Positions 25,501 through 32,988 of a stretch of DNA of 64,000 bases are shown piece after piece. The notes under the pieces are model-generated. The model did no database searches, was not told the DNA's origin, and was given only the letters and a program-made list of their open reading frames with translations. Within the stretch, counting starts at the first letter, position 1, and each line of letters starts with the position of its first letter. The DNA comes from Anadara kagoshimensis (Eukaryota; Mollusca; Bivalvia; Arcoida; Arcidae), in NCBI GenBank assembly GCA_021292105.1, contig CM037862.1, forward strand, positions 7,730,765 through 7,794,764, read 5' to 3'. A program made the translations under genes and the position numbers.

Positions 25501-28500
25501 ATTGTGGAGTCTGCCTTATCTGTTAACATTTAGACATTTATAACCCAGATTACACAGCTTGATGCCGCATTCTTATACATGTTGATATTGATTTTCTGAT
25601 CAATAATGATAACACACTCCTCCAAATAGCTGACATCACAGAAAGCTACATTACTGATGAAGATTTGTAATTTGTGATACTCTTGTTCAATGTGTTATAT
25701 AGGCTTATGTGATTAAAATGTATTGAATGACAGAAAGTAAGGTGATTGTAACAAATAATGCAGTGTTTTTGCTTGCCTAAAAATTACTACCCAATGAAGG
25801 TAGTTTCCACTGGAGAAAAATGACTAAAATTTCCCAATTTGACCACTAAAATTTCCAAAACAATATTGATACAAAAGCAAATAGTTTAACAAATTTTCCC
25901 AATCCAAATGGCAGAAGGTAGTTTTTACCAAATCACTATACCTGTAATTCAAGGATTTTCTGTAACCCCCCCCCCCCCCTTACTAATCTAATGACTGGAG
26001 TTTTTACATAACATAGAAACAGAAAGTTATATACAAATCAAATATTCAATGTTTGTTTTTGGTGTAATTTGTTCACGATTGGGTTTTTGGATCTGACTTT
26101 CATAAACAGAGCATGCATAGCTTGAAAAGTTAAATCAGTGGTAAATGTATTTAAGTTAATGTCTTGAGGTATGCAGAATGCTTTAAATTTCAAGAATTGT
26201 TACTTAATTAAAATTTTTGAAGTACCCAGGTATGGGTAGGCTATAAAGCATCAGGTTACCCAGGTACATTGTAACTAGTTTATATATATAATTTATTATA
26301 GAATTAATACATTCCATCTTTATGATTGGCTAAAACGGTAACACGTGATCATTGGATCTCACATCACATACCACGGATTTTCCGGTGAATATCAAATTCG
26401 GTGTACGTCATCAATTTTTGTTGACGTTCTCCGTAAAATGATTAGAACGTCATCAATTAAGTGTACGCAAGTGATTGTGTCTTGTTATTTTTTCATAGAA
26501 CGTTAACGTTATGGCATTATCAATTTACAATGTAGTGTGCAATTCATTGTGCCATTTATTTTTCATAGAATCAGACTTAAAAAGTCAGATTGATCTAACC
26601 AATGCGGGATAATTTTAGTGTGATCAACCAGGGTGGGCAGGGAAATCTAATATCGGTAAAATAGATTGCCTGGTCACAGGTTTGAGAAAACATTGTCAAC
26701 TAAAATGACACAGTGGCTAAATTATATAATAAAACAGTTATGGACTTTTTAGTGGTTGTATATGGTGTGATATTCACCGGAAAAATAAATATTGACCTCG
26801 GCTGTCGCCTCGATCAATATTTATTTTTCCGGTGAATATCACACCATATACAACCACTAAAAAGTCCATAATTGTATAATATATCTAAGAGTGCTGGCAG
26901 TTCTATGTAATATTCAGTATGTAATACCACTGAATGTAATATTGCCTCTTTGGGAAGAAATTAATTTAAATAACTAAAGAAAGATAACTCTTATTACACA
27001 TGGCACCTTTGTCTATTTCAATTTTGGAAGTGTTTGAAAAATACATAAAACAGGAAAGAAAAAGAAAATGTTTTGAAACTAGGACTCAAAAGTCAAAACC
27101 TTGAACTTTCCCAATAATAGCCAGGGTGAGCAGTTGTACTTTTAATACTTATTTTCATTTCATAAAGCACTTATGTGATAAAAAAAATCTAGAAACATTC
27201 TAACAAGCTTAAAACTGACTGGCTCATATCTTTATCCAGTCTTAAGAATATGCATAGAATTTTTCAAATGTATCGGATAAAAAATATAAATCTGAGGTCT
27301 TTATTGTTGGCATCAACTTGCATGTCATTATGCAATTATACATTTTCAAACAAAAAGTTATCAAAAAAGTAATAGCCATGAAGCTGGAAACCGGAACAGT
27401 ACTAGTGGGGCTTGTCTGATGGAGCTTATCGCCCATAAGGCCAGTCAGCTTTCATAAGTAGAGAAGTCTACATTAAAGAAAATGAGTACAAAAACAACAA
27501 AAGTGACAAAACTATGTGACACCTTAACATAGTATACATGAATGGACAAATCCTACTAGGCAAAAGAATAACAGACTACAAATCTTGCCTAAAAATTGAT
27601 TGATAATTTGATTGATTGTTTGTTTGATTGATTGATGATGATAATGCTGATGATAAAAAAACAAGAAAGATAAAATACTGACAACCACATGACTTATCAG
27701 GTGAGTTGAGTTCAGTAATGGTGTTTAACATCCCAGTCAAGAATATTTCACTATATCGAGACGTTGCCAGCTGTAGGCAAAGGTGCAGAAATTTTGCCTG
27801 TTCTAGGCGCTGATGGCATTATACAGCAGGGTTCTTTAGCGTGCCAAGCCCACCGTGAAATGGGACCTCGTTTATTTTAAGTTCCCATCCGAAAGAACCG
27901 TGACTTTCATTTCGTAATACTGAGTGTTTGGCGAAAGAACAGCCACTACCCACTTTCAAGTCTTGGATCAGACCCGGCTGGGGATCGAACCCATGACCTC
28001 CCACTTACGAAGCGAGAACTCTACCAACTGAGCTACCACAGTGGTTAAGATGATGATGATGATGATGATAAGCAAAAATCAAGAAAGGTAAAACACTGAC
28101 AACCACATGACTTATCAAGTGAAACAAGAAACTGACTTGCTGTATACCTTATCAAAATGCCATGCCTATTGACATCACATGTGGTATTATGTTATTGCCA
28201 GTACATGTATTTATGACAAACAGGTAAACATCACTCTGTAGTTTTAATAAAACAAAACAATGTACATGTATGTAATAAACATTCAACATAATTTTACTAT
28301 GGTAAGTTGATGAAGATGGAGTGAAGTAATGGTGTTTTATGCCCAATGTCAAGATTTTTACACTTAGATAAGAGACTGGCAGTTATGGGATGGTGGAAGA
28401 CACTAGAGTGCTTGGAGAAAATCACAGGTAAGAGACTGGCAGTTATGGGACGGTGGAAGACACTAGAGTGCTTGGAGAAAATCACAGGTAAGAGACTGGC

Positions 28501-30435
28501 AGTTATGGGATGGTGGAAGACACTAGAGTGCTTGGAGAAAATCACAGGGGCAAGTTGTTCAAAGCTTGATTAGTTAAATTAGAGTATTGATAAGTCAAAA
28601 TTGGAATTTCATATAATTTCAGATCTGTTGTGATATTGATGTTGAAAATGCTGAAAGTGAATAGAATTCCATTCAGTCTTAACAATATCATTATAAAACT
28701 ATCAATTTGAGAAGGCTATTTTAATTTTTGTTGATGTTTTGTATTTTTGTTAATCATTGATTAAACTAATCAAGCTTCGAACAACTTGGGTCTAAGTATT
28801 TGGCAAGCGAACTGACAAACTTTTTCACTTTTTCACACTAGAATCTGTGTCGAGTAGGATTTTCACCTATGCTAGGTTTCCATAAATTTAAAATAATTAG
28901 TAGCTAAATTTCCAAAATTTGTGAAAATATAGTCCTTTTTAAAGTATTTTCCCACAAATTTGCTAAAATAGGTTACTTTTTGAAAGAATTCCTCAGAAAT
29001 TAGTAGCCAATGGCGATTTTGGCTACCAGGAATGGAAACATAGCCTATGTGATGAGATACTGATCTGTAAAGCAGTGCTTTAGACCACTTGGCTAACAGT
29101 AACAAGACCACATTAAAACCACTGTGAAGTATAAGCAACCTACTCCTACAACTTGGGTCTAAGTATTTGGCAAGCGAACTGACAAACTTTTTCACTTTTT
29201 CACACTAGAATCTGTGTTGAGTAGGATTTTCACCTATGCTAGGTTTCCATAAATTTAAAATAATTAGTAGCTAAATTTCCAAAATTTGTGAAAATATAGT
29301 CCTTTTTAAAGTATTTTCCCACAAATTTGCTAAAATAGGTTACTTTTTGAAAGAATTCCTCAGAAATTAGTAGCCAATGGCGATTTTGGCTACCAGGAAT
29401 GGAAACATAGCCTATGTGATGAGATACTGATCTGTAAAGCAGTGCTTTAGACCACTTGGCTAACAGTAACAAGACCACATTAAAACCACTGTGAAGTATA
29501 AGCAACCTACTCCTACCAGTAAGGTACTTTAATGTGCCGTGCCTGTCTCTTCCGAAGGATCCTACGACTTTTTTCTTAATGCCGGTTTTAAAAAGTTTTG
29601 GGTTTTATTTTCTGAATGAGATGGTATGTAGCTTGGTGCTAATTTATTACGACAAAATGCATACTTCACAACGGTATATGACATGATAGAAAATTTATTG
29701 ATTTTCATATCTAAAAGCTTGAAAAACATGTGCTCTGCCGGACATGAATTAAACAGTAGTTTCGATTCAGGGGAGTTGAATTGAAAAAAGGAAGGGAGGA
29801 ATGTAGCGGTCTGGGTAGCTCAGTGGTAGAGCACTCACCTATAGTGAGGGAGGTCCCAGGTTCAATCCCTGATCCGACCCCACATTTTTTTCTCTTTCCT
29901 GTTACACTTAATATGAAAGAAATGTATAATGATCAAGGCCTGAAGGGAGATAACATAACTGTCAAATTAGACAAACGGTACAAACGACCACAAAAACTCC
30001 CAAAACATTGTTTTTAGGTTGATGTGCTGGGTTAAAATTGTTCAAACACAACACTTGCAAATAAGCCAATGAAAGGTTTAAATAAACTATAAGAAGTGGG
30101 TTCAAGTTACATCACCAATATACTAAAGCAATTGTGGTGATATGTGGTCCTATTATTGATTAAAACGAGGTCCTGTGTTGGAGGATACAGCGAGTGACTT
30201 GGACCACTTGAGGATTTTTTTCTGCAAACAATTGGATGCAGCAAGATCGACATTTTCAATGTCAAAATGCATTAGCAAACTTACCATATGACACGTTTTC
30301 AGCCAGCTTGAGAGGTCCACGTAAAATATATATCACAAAAACAACAAGTATGAACCAAAATGCCCATAAATATGTCCAAGACCAATGTATCCACGACTTC
30401 ACTTTTTCCACAAATCTGGACAGGAAACCCGCCAT
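1024..30435 (-). CDS. ST7: ST7 / ST7-like protein gene, 12 coding exons, 3' end outside window
   Basis: Orthologue of suppressor of tumorigenicity 7, a conserved animal membrane protein with a helical, TPR-like body whose biochemical role is poorly known. Coding exons, in transcript order: 30435-30285, 15310-15228, 12327-12159, 9796-9626, 8449-8371, 7691-7637, 6822-6723, 5784-5687, 3489-3375, 2686-2615, 1776-1674, 1175-1024. Hallmark segments are visible: [142 protein letters not shown]. Two membrane segments are likely near residues 20-40 and 60-85. About 449 of an expected ~580 codons are here. Start chosen because the encoded N-terminus aligns with known ST7. Exons 10 and 12 each carry a one-base frame problem (see findings); otherwise phases agree. 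Identification is by recognition of family sequence. Confidence 0.93.
1256..1270 (+). repeat. Poly-G tract
   Basis: Uninterrupted G run (about 15) between ST7 exons 11 and 12; length likely unstable. Confidence 0.9.
1674..1776 (-). CDS. ST7: ST7 coding exon 11
   Basis: Acceptor TTATAG, donor GTAAAA, phase 0 out. Encodes (K)[34 protein letters not shown], virtually family consensus, and completes the split Lys codon from exon 10 in the conserved frame. Confidence 0.93.
1796..2172 (-). mobile_element. tRNA-derived SINE, family C
   Basis: Nearly colinear with 38643-39016. On the minus strand the 5' end (near 2172-2098) is tRNA-like: GCGGTGGCCTAATGGATAAG resembles an A box and TTCAAGTCCC a B box. 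Sits in ST7 intron 10. Confidence 0.8.
2270..2372 (+). mobile_element. SINE family A, 3' fragment
   Basis: Shares the tail block (TCACCTATAGCTGGTAA.., AAGTGAAATAGTCTTGACTG) with the full copy at 49718-50068. Confidence 0.7.
2436..2600 (+). repeat. Dispersed repeat D
   Basis: Starts GTCAAACCTGTCTATAAAG and ends AAGGCAGGTTGAACTGT, so its ends are roughly inverted. Related copies at 13690, 13883, 21318, 24438, 38160, 46325, 51241 and 51555. Confidence 0.7.
2615..2686 (-). CDS. ST7: ST7 coding exon 10, apparently one base short
   Basis: Acceptor ATTACAG, donor GTAAGT, phase 2 out. The conserved frame [23 protein letters not shown] leaves only one base before the first full codon, whereas exon 9 ends in phase 1 and needs two. 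The exon is 72 nt, where 73 would join correctly. A base missing near 2681-2684 (family residues DIS) would explain it. Could be assembly error, allele or real lesion. Confidence 0.85.
3137..3295 (-). repeat. Dispersed repeat E fragment
   Basis: Shares CTAGAA.TGTCTCTTGA.AGCC with 8070-8315 and, inverted, 46418-46680; includes a TGACCTTGA motif at 3222. Confidence 0.6.
3375..3489 (-). CDS. ST7: ST7 coding exon 9
   Basis: Acceptor TTACAG, donor GTAAAT, phase 1 out. Encodes [38 protein letters not shown]. The phase at its donor does not fit the next exon's conserved frame by one base (see exon 10). Confidence 0.93.
4617..4636 (+). repeat. Poly-A tract
   Basis: About 20 A in ST7 intron 8. The 3,490-5,686 stretch holds no other recognised element. 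Confidence 0.8.
5687..5784 (-). CDS. ST7: ST7 coding exon 8
   Basis: Acceptor TGCAG, donor GTAAAT, phase 0 out. Encodes [33 protein letters not shown], among the most conserved stretches of ST7. Confidence 0.94.
5855..6195 (+). mobile_element. SINE family A, full length
   Basis: tRNA-like head (GGTAGAGTGCTTGCTCC, then GTGGTTCAAACACTGG), a body with TTCTTTTGCCAAACACT, and a tail with CACCTATAGCTGGTGACGTC. Colinear with 49718-50068. The head overlaps the region next to ST7 exon 8. Confidence 0.85.
6452..6481 (+). repeat. Poly-A tract
   Basis: About 30 A, in ST7 intron 7. Confidence 0.9.
6723..6822 (-). CDS. ST7: ST7 coding exon 7
   Basis: Acceptor TTTTCAG, donor GTATGT, phase 1 out. Encodes [20 protein letters not shown] and QIQHQSSHECTH, matching AEKLFKQALKAG-YRRSQQLQH of the family. 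Confidence 0.92.
6960..7125 (+). repeat. Dispersed repeat, shared with 25030-25210
   Basis: Both copies contain CAATATTTTTGCATT, AATGTTAAATATG.., CACTAAGG.CTTAACAATGG and CTAGAATGAACACT in the same order. Confidence 0.65.
7637..7691 (-). CDS. ST7: ST7 coding exon 6
   Basis: Small 55-nt exon, acceptor TTTCAG, donor GTGAGT. Encodes [18 protein letters not shown], equivalent to CATAYILLAEEEATTI of vertebrate ST7, start of the TPR-like helical region. Phase 2 in, phase 0 out. Confidence 0.92.
8070..8315 (-). repeat. Dispersed repeat E
   Basis: CTAGAACTGTCTCTTGAGAG end, TGACCTTGA at 8116, then TTTGTTCCAAGTTTGATCAA and GGACAGACAGACCGACA. Resembles a common mollusc-type dispersed repeat. Confidence 0.6.
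8371..8449 (-). CDS. ST7: ST7 coding exon 5
   Basis: Acceptor TTTCAG; donor GTAGGT, phase 2 out. Encodes (T)[20 protein letters not shown] and LEINPE. The vertebrate alternative insert between this and the next block is absent, so the exon joins directly to [11 protein letters not shown] as in ST7L-type forms. Confidence 0.92.
9030..9490 (+). repeat. Degenerate direct repeats with an inverted pair
   Basis: The block GTTATGAAGAGGACTTCAAA recurs in diverged form at about 9040, 9316 and 9432. CTGACCTGTCTGCTTGATC (about 9078) is inverted as GGTCAAGCAGACAGGTCAA (about 9256), making a long imperfect hairpin. Confidence 0.65.
9626..9796 (-). CDS. ST7: ST7 coding exon 4
   Basis: Acceptor TTTCAG, donor GTAAG, phases 1 in and 1 out. 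Encodes [20 protein letters not shown], then the family signature [20 protein letters not shown] and [11 protein letters not shown]. The family's next residues (MQ-AWRERNP) are on the following exon, which confirms the donor. Confidence 0.94.
10140..10350 (+). mobile_element. Degraded SINE, family A-like
   Basis: Contains GGGGTTCTAATTCCCAG and a GCCAAATACTCTAAA..AATGTAAGTCA body similar to family A, but the head and tail are decayed. Confidence 0.45.
10488..10818 (-). mobile_element. SINE family A, full length
   Basis: Reverse-complement copy: tail first (ACATCACCAGCTATAGGTGA), then GGCCAAAGAACAGTCACTTC, then the tRNA-like head (CTACCACTGAGCTACTGTAG). Lies in ST7 intron 3. Confidence 0.85.
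11243..11462 (+). repeat. Degenerate minisatellite, unit about 30 bp
   Basis: Six to eight diverged units of the form AAAGGTCAAAAGAGGGATCA followed by CAGGGAAAA. Within ST7 intron 3. Confidence 0.75.
12159..12327 (-). CDS. ST7: ST7 coding exon 3
   Basis: Acceptor CTAG, donor GTAAGAG, ending in phase 1. Encodes [19 protein letters not shown] and [10 protein letters not shown], followed by an Asn/Thr-rich linker ([13 protein letters not shown]) and QHQQSVT. The linker corresponds to the low-complexity SSNN..S stretch of vertebrate ST7. An in-frame ATG within the intron-extended reading is not a start. Confidence 0.93.
12572..12675 (+). mobile_element. SINE family A, 3' fragment
   Basis: Only the tail block (TTCTGCCACTTCACCTATA..GCTGGTGATGTC) is present. 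Confidence 0.75.
13076..13481. mobile_element. Non-autonomous TIR element, about 0.4 kb
   Basis: Ends AGGGGTCCTACCA and TGGTAGGACCTCT are inverted (12 of 13 match). The interior is rich in ATAGGAA/AAATTATAGG units near both ends. No transposase frame. ST7 intron 2. Confidence 0.6.
13690..14067 (+). repeat. Two copies of dispersed repeat D
   Basis: GTCAAACCTGTCTATAAAGG occurs at about 13693 (truncated copy) and 13887 (longer copy, ending AAGGCAGGTTGGACTGT). Confidence 0.7.
14515..15190 (+). mobile_element. Cluster of three SINE family B copies
   Basis: Three successive diverged copies (about 14515-14740, 14765-14970, 14990-15190), each with TTCACTTATATCAAG-like start, CAGTTCTTAAATGGTGGAAG-like middle, and AACTTTCTCACACTAGGATC followed by a tRNA-like end (GGGATTCAAACCTAGG). 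Confidence 0.65.
15228..15310 (-). CDS. ST7: ST7 coding exon 2
   Basis: Acceptor TTTCAG, donor GTGAGT. Encodes (A)[17 protein letters not shown] and SSLISGLIL, nearly identical to the human family member. It completes the split codon from exon 1 (phase 1) and ends in phase 0. Forms the first half of the second hydrophobic segment. The acceptor and first bases are tandemly duplicated just upstream (15361-15417). Confidence 0.93.
15303..15417 (-). repeat. Tandem duplication covering ST7 exon 2 acceptor
   Basis: CATGGTAGCTGAAATAAACA occurs at 15303 and 15361; the remainder (ATTAAATGTGCAT.TT.ACTTAAGT) follows both. The period is about 58 bp and the unit includes the acceptor and the first codons of exon 2. 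Confidence 0.85.
16318..16515 (+). repeat. GT and GA microsatellites
   Basis: (TG)n with CGAG interruptions at about 16318-16386, and (GA)n at about 16477-16515. Confidence 0.9.
16818..16978 (+). repeat. CA and GA microsatellites
   Basis: (AC)n at about 16818-16848 and (GA)n at 16850-16862 and 16936-16978. Confidence 0.9.
17113..20060. other. ST7 intron 1, featureless stretch
   Basis: No exon with ST7-like sequence, RNA gene or clear repeat was recognised. The open frames here are short and lysine/isoleucine-rich as expected by chance in AT-rich DNA. Confidence 0.5.
20072..20305 (+). repeat. CT-rich minisatellite
   Basis: Units CTCTCTCACCTGCCATCT recur about seven times between CT microsatellite runs, giving Ser/Leu-rich open frames in all forward phases that are not genes. 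Confidence 0.85.
21318..21495 (+). repeat. Dispersed repeat D
   Basis: CAAACATGTCTATAAAGGCC start and AAGACAGGTTTGACTGTAAC end; imperfect inverted ends. Confidence 0.7.
21662..21812. repeat. Large hairpin (MITE-like), arms about 65 bp
   Basis: Left arm AATAGAATCTGTTACCTGTT.. pairs with right arm ending ..AACAGGTGACAGATTCTATT; both arms contain the CAGTCTCGGGTGATGTG block, one inverted. Loop about 12 bp (CCCAATTGAGAC). Confidence 0.85.
22255..22412 (-). mobile_element. SINE family A, truncated
   Basis: Tail and part of the body only (GAGATGTCACCAGCTATATG..GGTCTCTTCTG); the tRNA-like head is absent. Confidence 0.75.
22481..24126. mobile_element. hAT-like element, split by a nested insertion
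   Basis: Begins TAGTGTTGGACCGATTAATC and ends CAACCGATTCCCATCACTC; the ends are imperfect inverted repeats. The eight bases ATAAGAAT flank it on both sides (22473-22480 and 24127-24134), the length of target duplication known for hAT elements. Without its insert it would be about 0.42 kb. No transposase. Confidence 0.75.
22564..23790. mobile_element. Tigger/pogo-like TIR element nested in the hAT-like element
   Basis: Ends CAGTCGACTCTTGTTAATTC and GAATTAACGAGTCGACTG are inverted with one mismatch, flanked by TA on both sides, as for Tc1/mariner-pogo elements. At 1.2 kb, no transposase frame was seen (longest 73 codons, unrecognised). Confidence 0.8.
24200..24380 (-). mobile_element. SINE family B-like
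   Basis: tRNA-like part CTAGGTTCAAATCACACTT, then GCTAGTTTGAGAAAGTTTGT and CACTGGTTTTCTCA, in the opposite orientation to the 44372 copy. Confidence 0.6.
24438..24895 (+). repeat. Dispersed repeat D, interrupted
   Basis: GTGAAACCTGCATTAAAGGC and the terminal CCTTTAAAGACAGACTGTAC are two halves of a D copy, separated by the element at 24471-24764. Confidence 0.55.
24471..24764. mobile_element. Small TIR element (CAGGGTT family) inside repeat D
   Basis: Ends CAGGGTTCGCACAGAC and CTGTACAAACCCTG are inverted. TCTATA stands on both sides (possible target duplication). The interior repeats AAATTTAAGGATTTTT near both ends. Related in style to 31480-31866. Confidence 0.65.
25030..25210 (+). repeat. 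Dispersed repeat, second copy of 6960-7125
   Basis: Same ordered blocks as the copy at 6960. Confidence 0.6.
25966..25979 (+). repeat. Poly-C tract
   Basis: About 14 C. Confidence 0.9.
26738..26873. repeat. Near-perfect hairpin, arms about 60 bp
   Basis: TTATGGACTTTTTAGTGGTT to AAATATTGACC pairs almost perfectly with GATCAATATTTATTTTTCC to CCACTAAAAAGTCCATAA. The loop is CTCGGCTGTCGCCTC. Both arms include CCGGTGAATATCA, found again, singly, at about 26382. Confidence 0.9.
27705..28046 (-). mobile_element. SINE family A, full length
   Basis: Minus-strand copy ending in a well-preserved tRNA-like head (CTCTACCAACTGAGCTACCA; GGGGATCGAACCCATGACC). One of the best-preserved copies. Confidence 0.9.
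28369..28548 (+). repeat. Three exact-length 60-bp tandem units
   Basis: Units at 28369, 28429 and 28489, differing by one base (T/C in GGGATGG/GGGACGG). The unit is part of SINE family B (TGGTGGAAGACACTAGAGTG). Confidence 0.95.
28781..29514 (+). repeat. 367-bp tandem duplication
   Basis: The block starting ACAACTTGGGTCTAAGTATT at 28781 starts again at 29148, with almost no differences over the whole length (one C/T change seen). Each unit holds a SINE B part interrupted by a small TIR element (CTATGCTAGGTTTCCA..TGGAAACATAGCC). Confidence 0.95.
29805..29905 (+). mobile_element. tRNA-like SINE head, family G
   Basis: GGTAGCTCAGTGGTAGAGCA and GGTTCAATCCCTGATCC look like A and B boxes; followed by TTTCTCTTTCCTGTTACA, which also follows the heads at 50680 and 50905. 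Not a clean cloverleaf tRNA gene. Confidence 0.6.
30285..30435 (-). CDS. ST7: ST7 coding exon 1
   Basis: Fifty codons starting at the ATG complementary to 30433-30435, ending in phase 1 before a GTAAG donor. Encodes MAGFLSRF, then [20 protein letters not shown], a clear membrane-spanning helix, then [12 protein letters not shown]. This matches the ST7 N-terminus (WSWTYLW...VYILRVPLK) and so fixes the 5' end of the gene 15 kb from exon 2. Any 5' UTR upstream cannot be delimited. Confidence 0.9.
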
Positions 30436-30984
30436 ACTGTGTACACTAGTCCCGCAGCACGGGGAAATTATTGTATAAAATTTATAAAAAAATATCTATC
30501 AGTGGAAAAATATTTATGCAAACTCAAAATAAATCATTTAATCAAAATAATTGTGAAATATTATAAAATAGATGCTATTTAATTAATTATTTACTGCGAG
30601 ATGAAAGCACCTTGGCGGAAGTTTAACAAAGTTTAAAAAGAAAGTAGGATCTTAAAGCCATGCGTAATATGCTTGTCTGCAATCTTTGGTAAGGTTGGCT
30701 AGTAATCTATCTACGCTCTTTTTATCAACAAAAGAAACTTACCAACACGAGTCGTATATAATTTGTATTTACAGTGATTATTTTAGAAATATCGCAGGCT
30801 TTATACAGTTTTGCCTGTTTTGTGATAAATTTGCGTTTATAATAGGGCCTAGATCTAGTGATTAGTTGATTTTACGCAGTGTATGTGCAATAACGAAATG
30901 TGAATTTGTGCAGTAAAGTGCAGAGGTGTGAAATGATTTATTCATCGTTATGTCATGGTTAAATTACTGTTTGTTTTGTAACGA

Positions 30985-31296
30985 GTTATGGTATTTAATT
31001 TCCCAGTCACGAATATTTCACTTATATTGAGATATCGCAAGGGAAAGGTGTAGAAAGTTTGTGTGTTGCGCTGATGGCATTATATAGCAGGGTTCTTTAT
31101 CAGGCTACACTAATCGTGACATGGGTCCCTGTTTAGTTTATGTTCCAATCCGTGACTTTCATTAATGCTGAGTACTTGGCGAAAGAACAGTCACTACTCA
31201 CTTTCAAGTCTCAAGTTAGACCCAGTCGGGGTTCAAACCCACTGCCTCCCACTTGCAGAGTAAGCACTATACCAACTGAGCTACCGTAGTGGTGTC
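30985..31296 (-). mobile_element. SINE family A
   Basis: Minus-strand copy in the ST7-GANP intergenic region, with tail ATCGCAAGGGAAAGGTG and head ACCAACTGAGCTACCGTAGT. Confidence 0.85.
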
Positions 31297-31479
31297 AGGT
31301 ATGGAGAGACTGAGAGGAAAATCCAAGTGCTTGGCTAAGGATCGAACACAGCCCTCCTGGGTGAAAAGAGAACGTCCTGCCACAATGCTAAAAGATGCAA
31401 GTCTGCCAATAAATCAATCTTCTATCTTTACCATATATTACACTACAACACTAGGACTAGCTCAGCCTTGCTACAGTTT

Positions 31480-31691
31480 CAGGGATTTTTCAGGGTCTTT
31501 TGGGAAAAAAAAGACCCTAAACTTAAAATTGGGAAAAACTATCAACTTTTTGCTCATTTTGGGAAATCTTCGACATGTCAGAAGTCGGTTTACTCACGAC
31601 CTTGGAAGCCTTTGATGTAGAAGCGGTATTTTCATTTAGCTTTGCAGATGTTATTTTAAAATAATCTAGAATCTTTTACTTGATTTTGCTG

Positions 31692-31736
<45 letters not shown>

Positions 31737-31866
31737 GTTTTCGTTTAGAAACGACACAATTTTCTAATTGGGAATTTTTTCAGCCAATTTTGGGAAAAAA
31801 TCAAGGTTTTTTCCATTGGGAATGGGGCCGAATTTCGGCCCTAAATAGGCCCTTGATGAATCCCTG
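31480..31866. mobile_element. Small TIR element with a long internal G tract
   Basis: Ends CAGGGATTTTTCAGGGTC and GGCCCTTGATGAATCCCTG are roughly inverted; AGTTT flanks both sides. The interior has TTGGGAAAAAA repeats facing each other and a 41-base G run at 31695-31735. Confidence 0.65.
31695..31735 (+). repeat. Poly-G tract, 41 bases
   Basis: Uninterrupted G, about 1.6 kb upstream of the GANP start codon. Confidence 0.9.
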
Positions 31867-31994
31867 AGTTTTTATCTCCTTCAATGCACCAACATATATT
31901 TTGTATGGGTGCTTACAATTGTAAATATTTTTGACAAAGTGGCCATGCCTCTAGTGTGACTGACATAATGATGGTGGAAGAATTTACTGTTTAC

Positions 31995-32988
31995 ATACTG
32001 TAAACCGCTTTATATTGGCGCATACTTATTTTAGCGATTGATGACTCGTAAACATATTAGCGCAGTTTAATTTTAGCGCAATCAATTCCAGTCTGAACTG
32101 TTTAATACATCTTTATATTACCGCATTTTCTCGCTTAAAACCCACAACTATTAGCCAGAAAAAATTAATTTGAGAAGGGGATGACAGGTTACAAGAAAAT
32201 ATGTCTAATTGAGTTTTAATTTGTTTGACTTTTACTGAGAGAAAATCTCCGTAACTGACCCAGGGCCAGGAAGCCACGAGACAGATGTCTGCAGGAAGCT
32301 TTCATCATAATTTGGCCCTCTCTTCGATTACACATTTTACTGAATAAATATTTAAATTACTAATAACATATTTTGTCTTTTTATTCATTTAAATACCACC
32401 TGGTTTTTTTTAAAAATACAAACGTTTCGACACATTGTCGCTGTATCTCCGATAACAGCCGCTTATATCATTATAGAGGTCAATAATTAGGATTTATATT
32501 CTGTTGCCGACATCACAGAAAAAATAAACAATTTTCGCATAACGGGTCTAATTTGTTGATATAATTGTTAATATTTTAATGATTGAAGCCAACTACTGGT
32601 AAATTAAAATTAATTACCTGAAAAGGAGACTTGTCAGACCGTACGCATCACATACAATGGCCAGTAATTAACAGCTATGCCTATCCGTTTGTCGGTGGTC
32701 AGTCTACCGGGTCTGGGTAATTAATCCCTAATTACTTATCATATGCGGGTATATTGATGGAAGCCATATTGATGGAAGCCATACCAGTGTCATCCAGAAC
32801 TATTATTATTTTAACACTGACTATATAACCATTTAACGTGCGTCCATAGACATTCATAGTCACAGCAGCGCTGTACACTACTGACTTTTTTGTTGTAATT
32901 TTAGCGGCAGTTTTATTTTAGCGCTGACACTCTTATCGCCAATTGCGCTAAAATAAAACTGCCGCTAAAAAAACACGGTTTACAGTAT
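31995..32988. mobile_element. TIR element, about 1 kb, with an internal hairpin
   Basis: Ends ATACTGTAAACCGCTTTAT and AAACACGGTTTACAGTAT are inverted. A second inverted pair near the right end (TTTTAGCGGCAGTTTTATTT and AAATAAAACTGCCGCTAAAA, about 32900-32971) folds into a strong stem. TTTTAGCG motifs recur near both ends. No transposase. Confidence 0.75.

Noticed and set aside
27960-28046. Possible tRNA gene (also at 49725, 29810, 50680 and 57170)
   Set aside because: A/B-box-like motifs are present, but the acceptor stems do not close and each head continues into the same SINE body, so these are SINE promoters.
28872-29505. Minus-strand frames of 107 and 88 codons, identical over their shared part
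   Set aside because: Both lie in the 367-bp tandem duplicate of SINE/MITE sequence; the identity is due to duplication, not coding constraint.
31289-31615. 108-codon plus-strand frame between the two genes
   Set aside because: It spans a SINE A end and the start of a TIR element; unlikely to be a gene.
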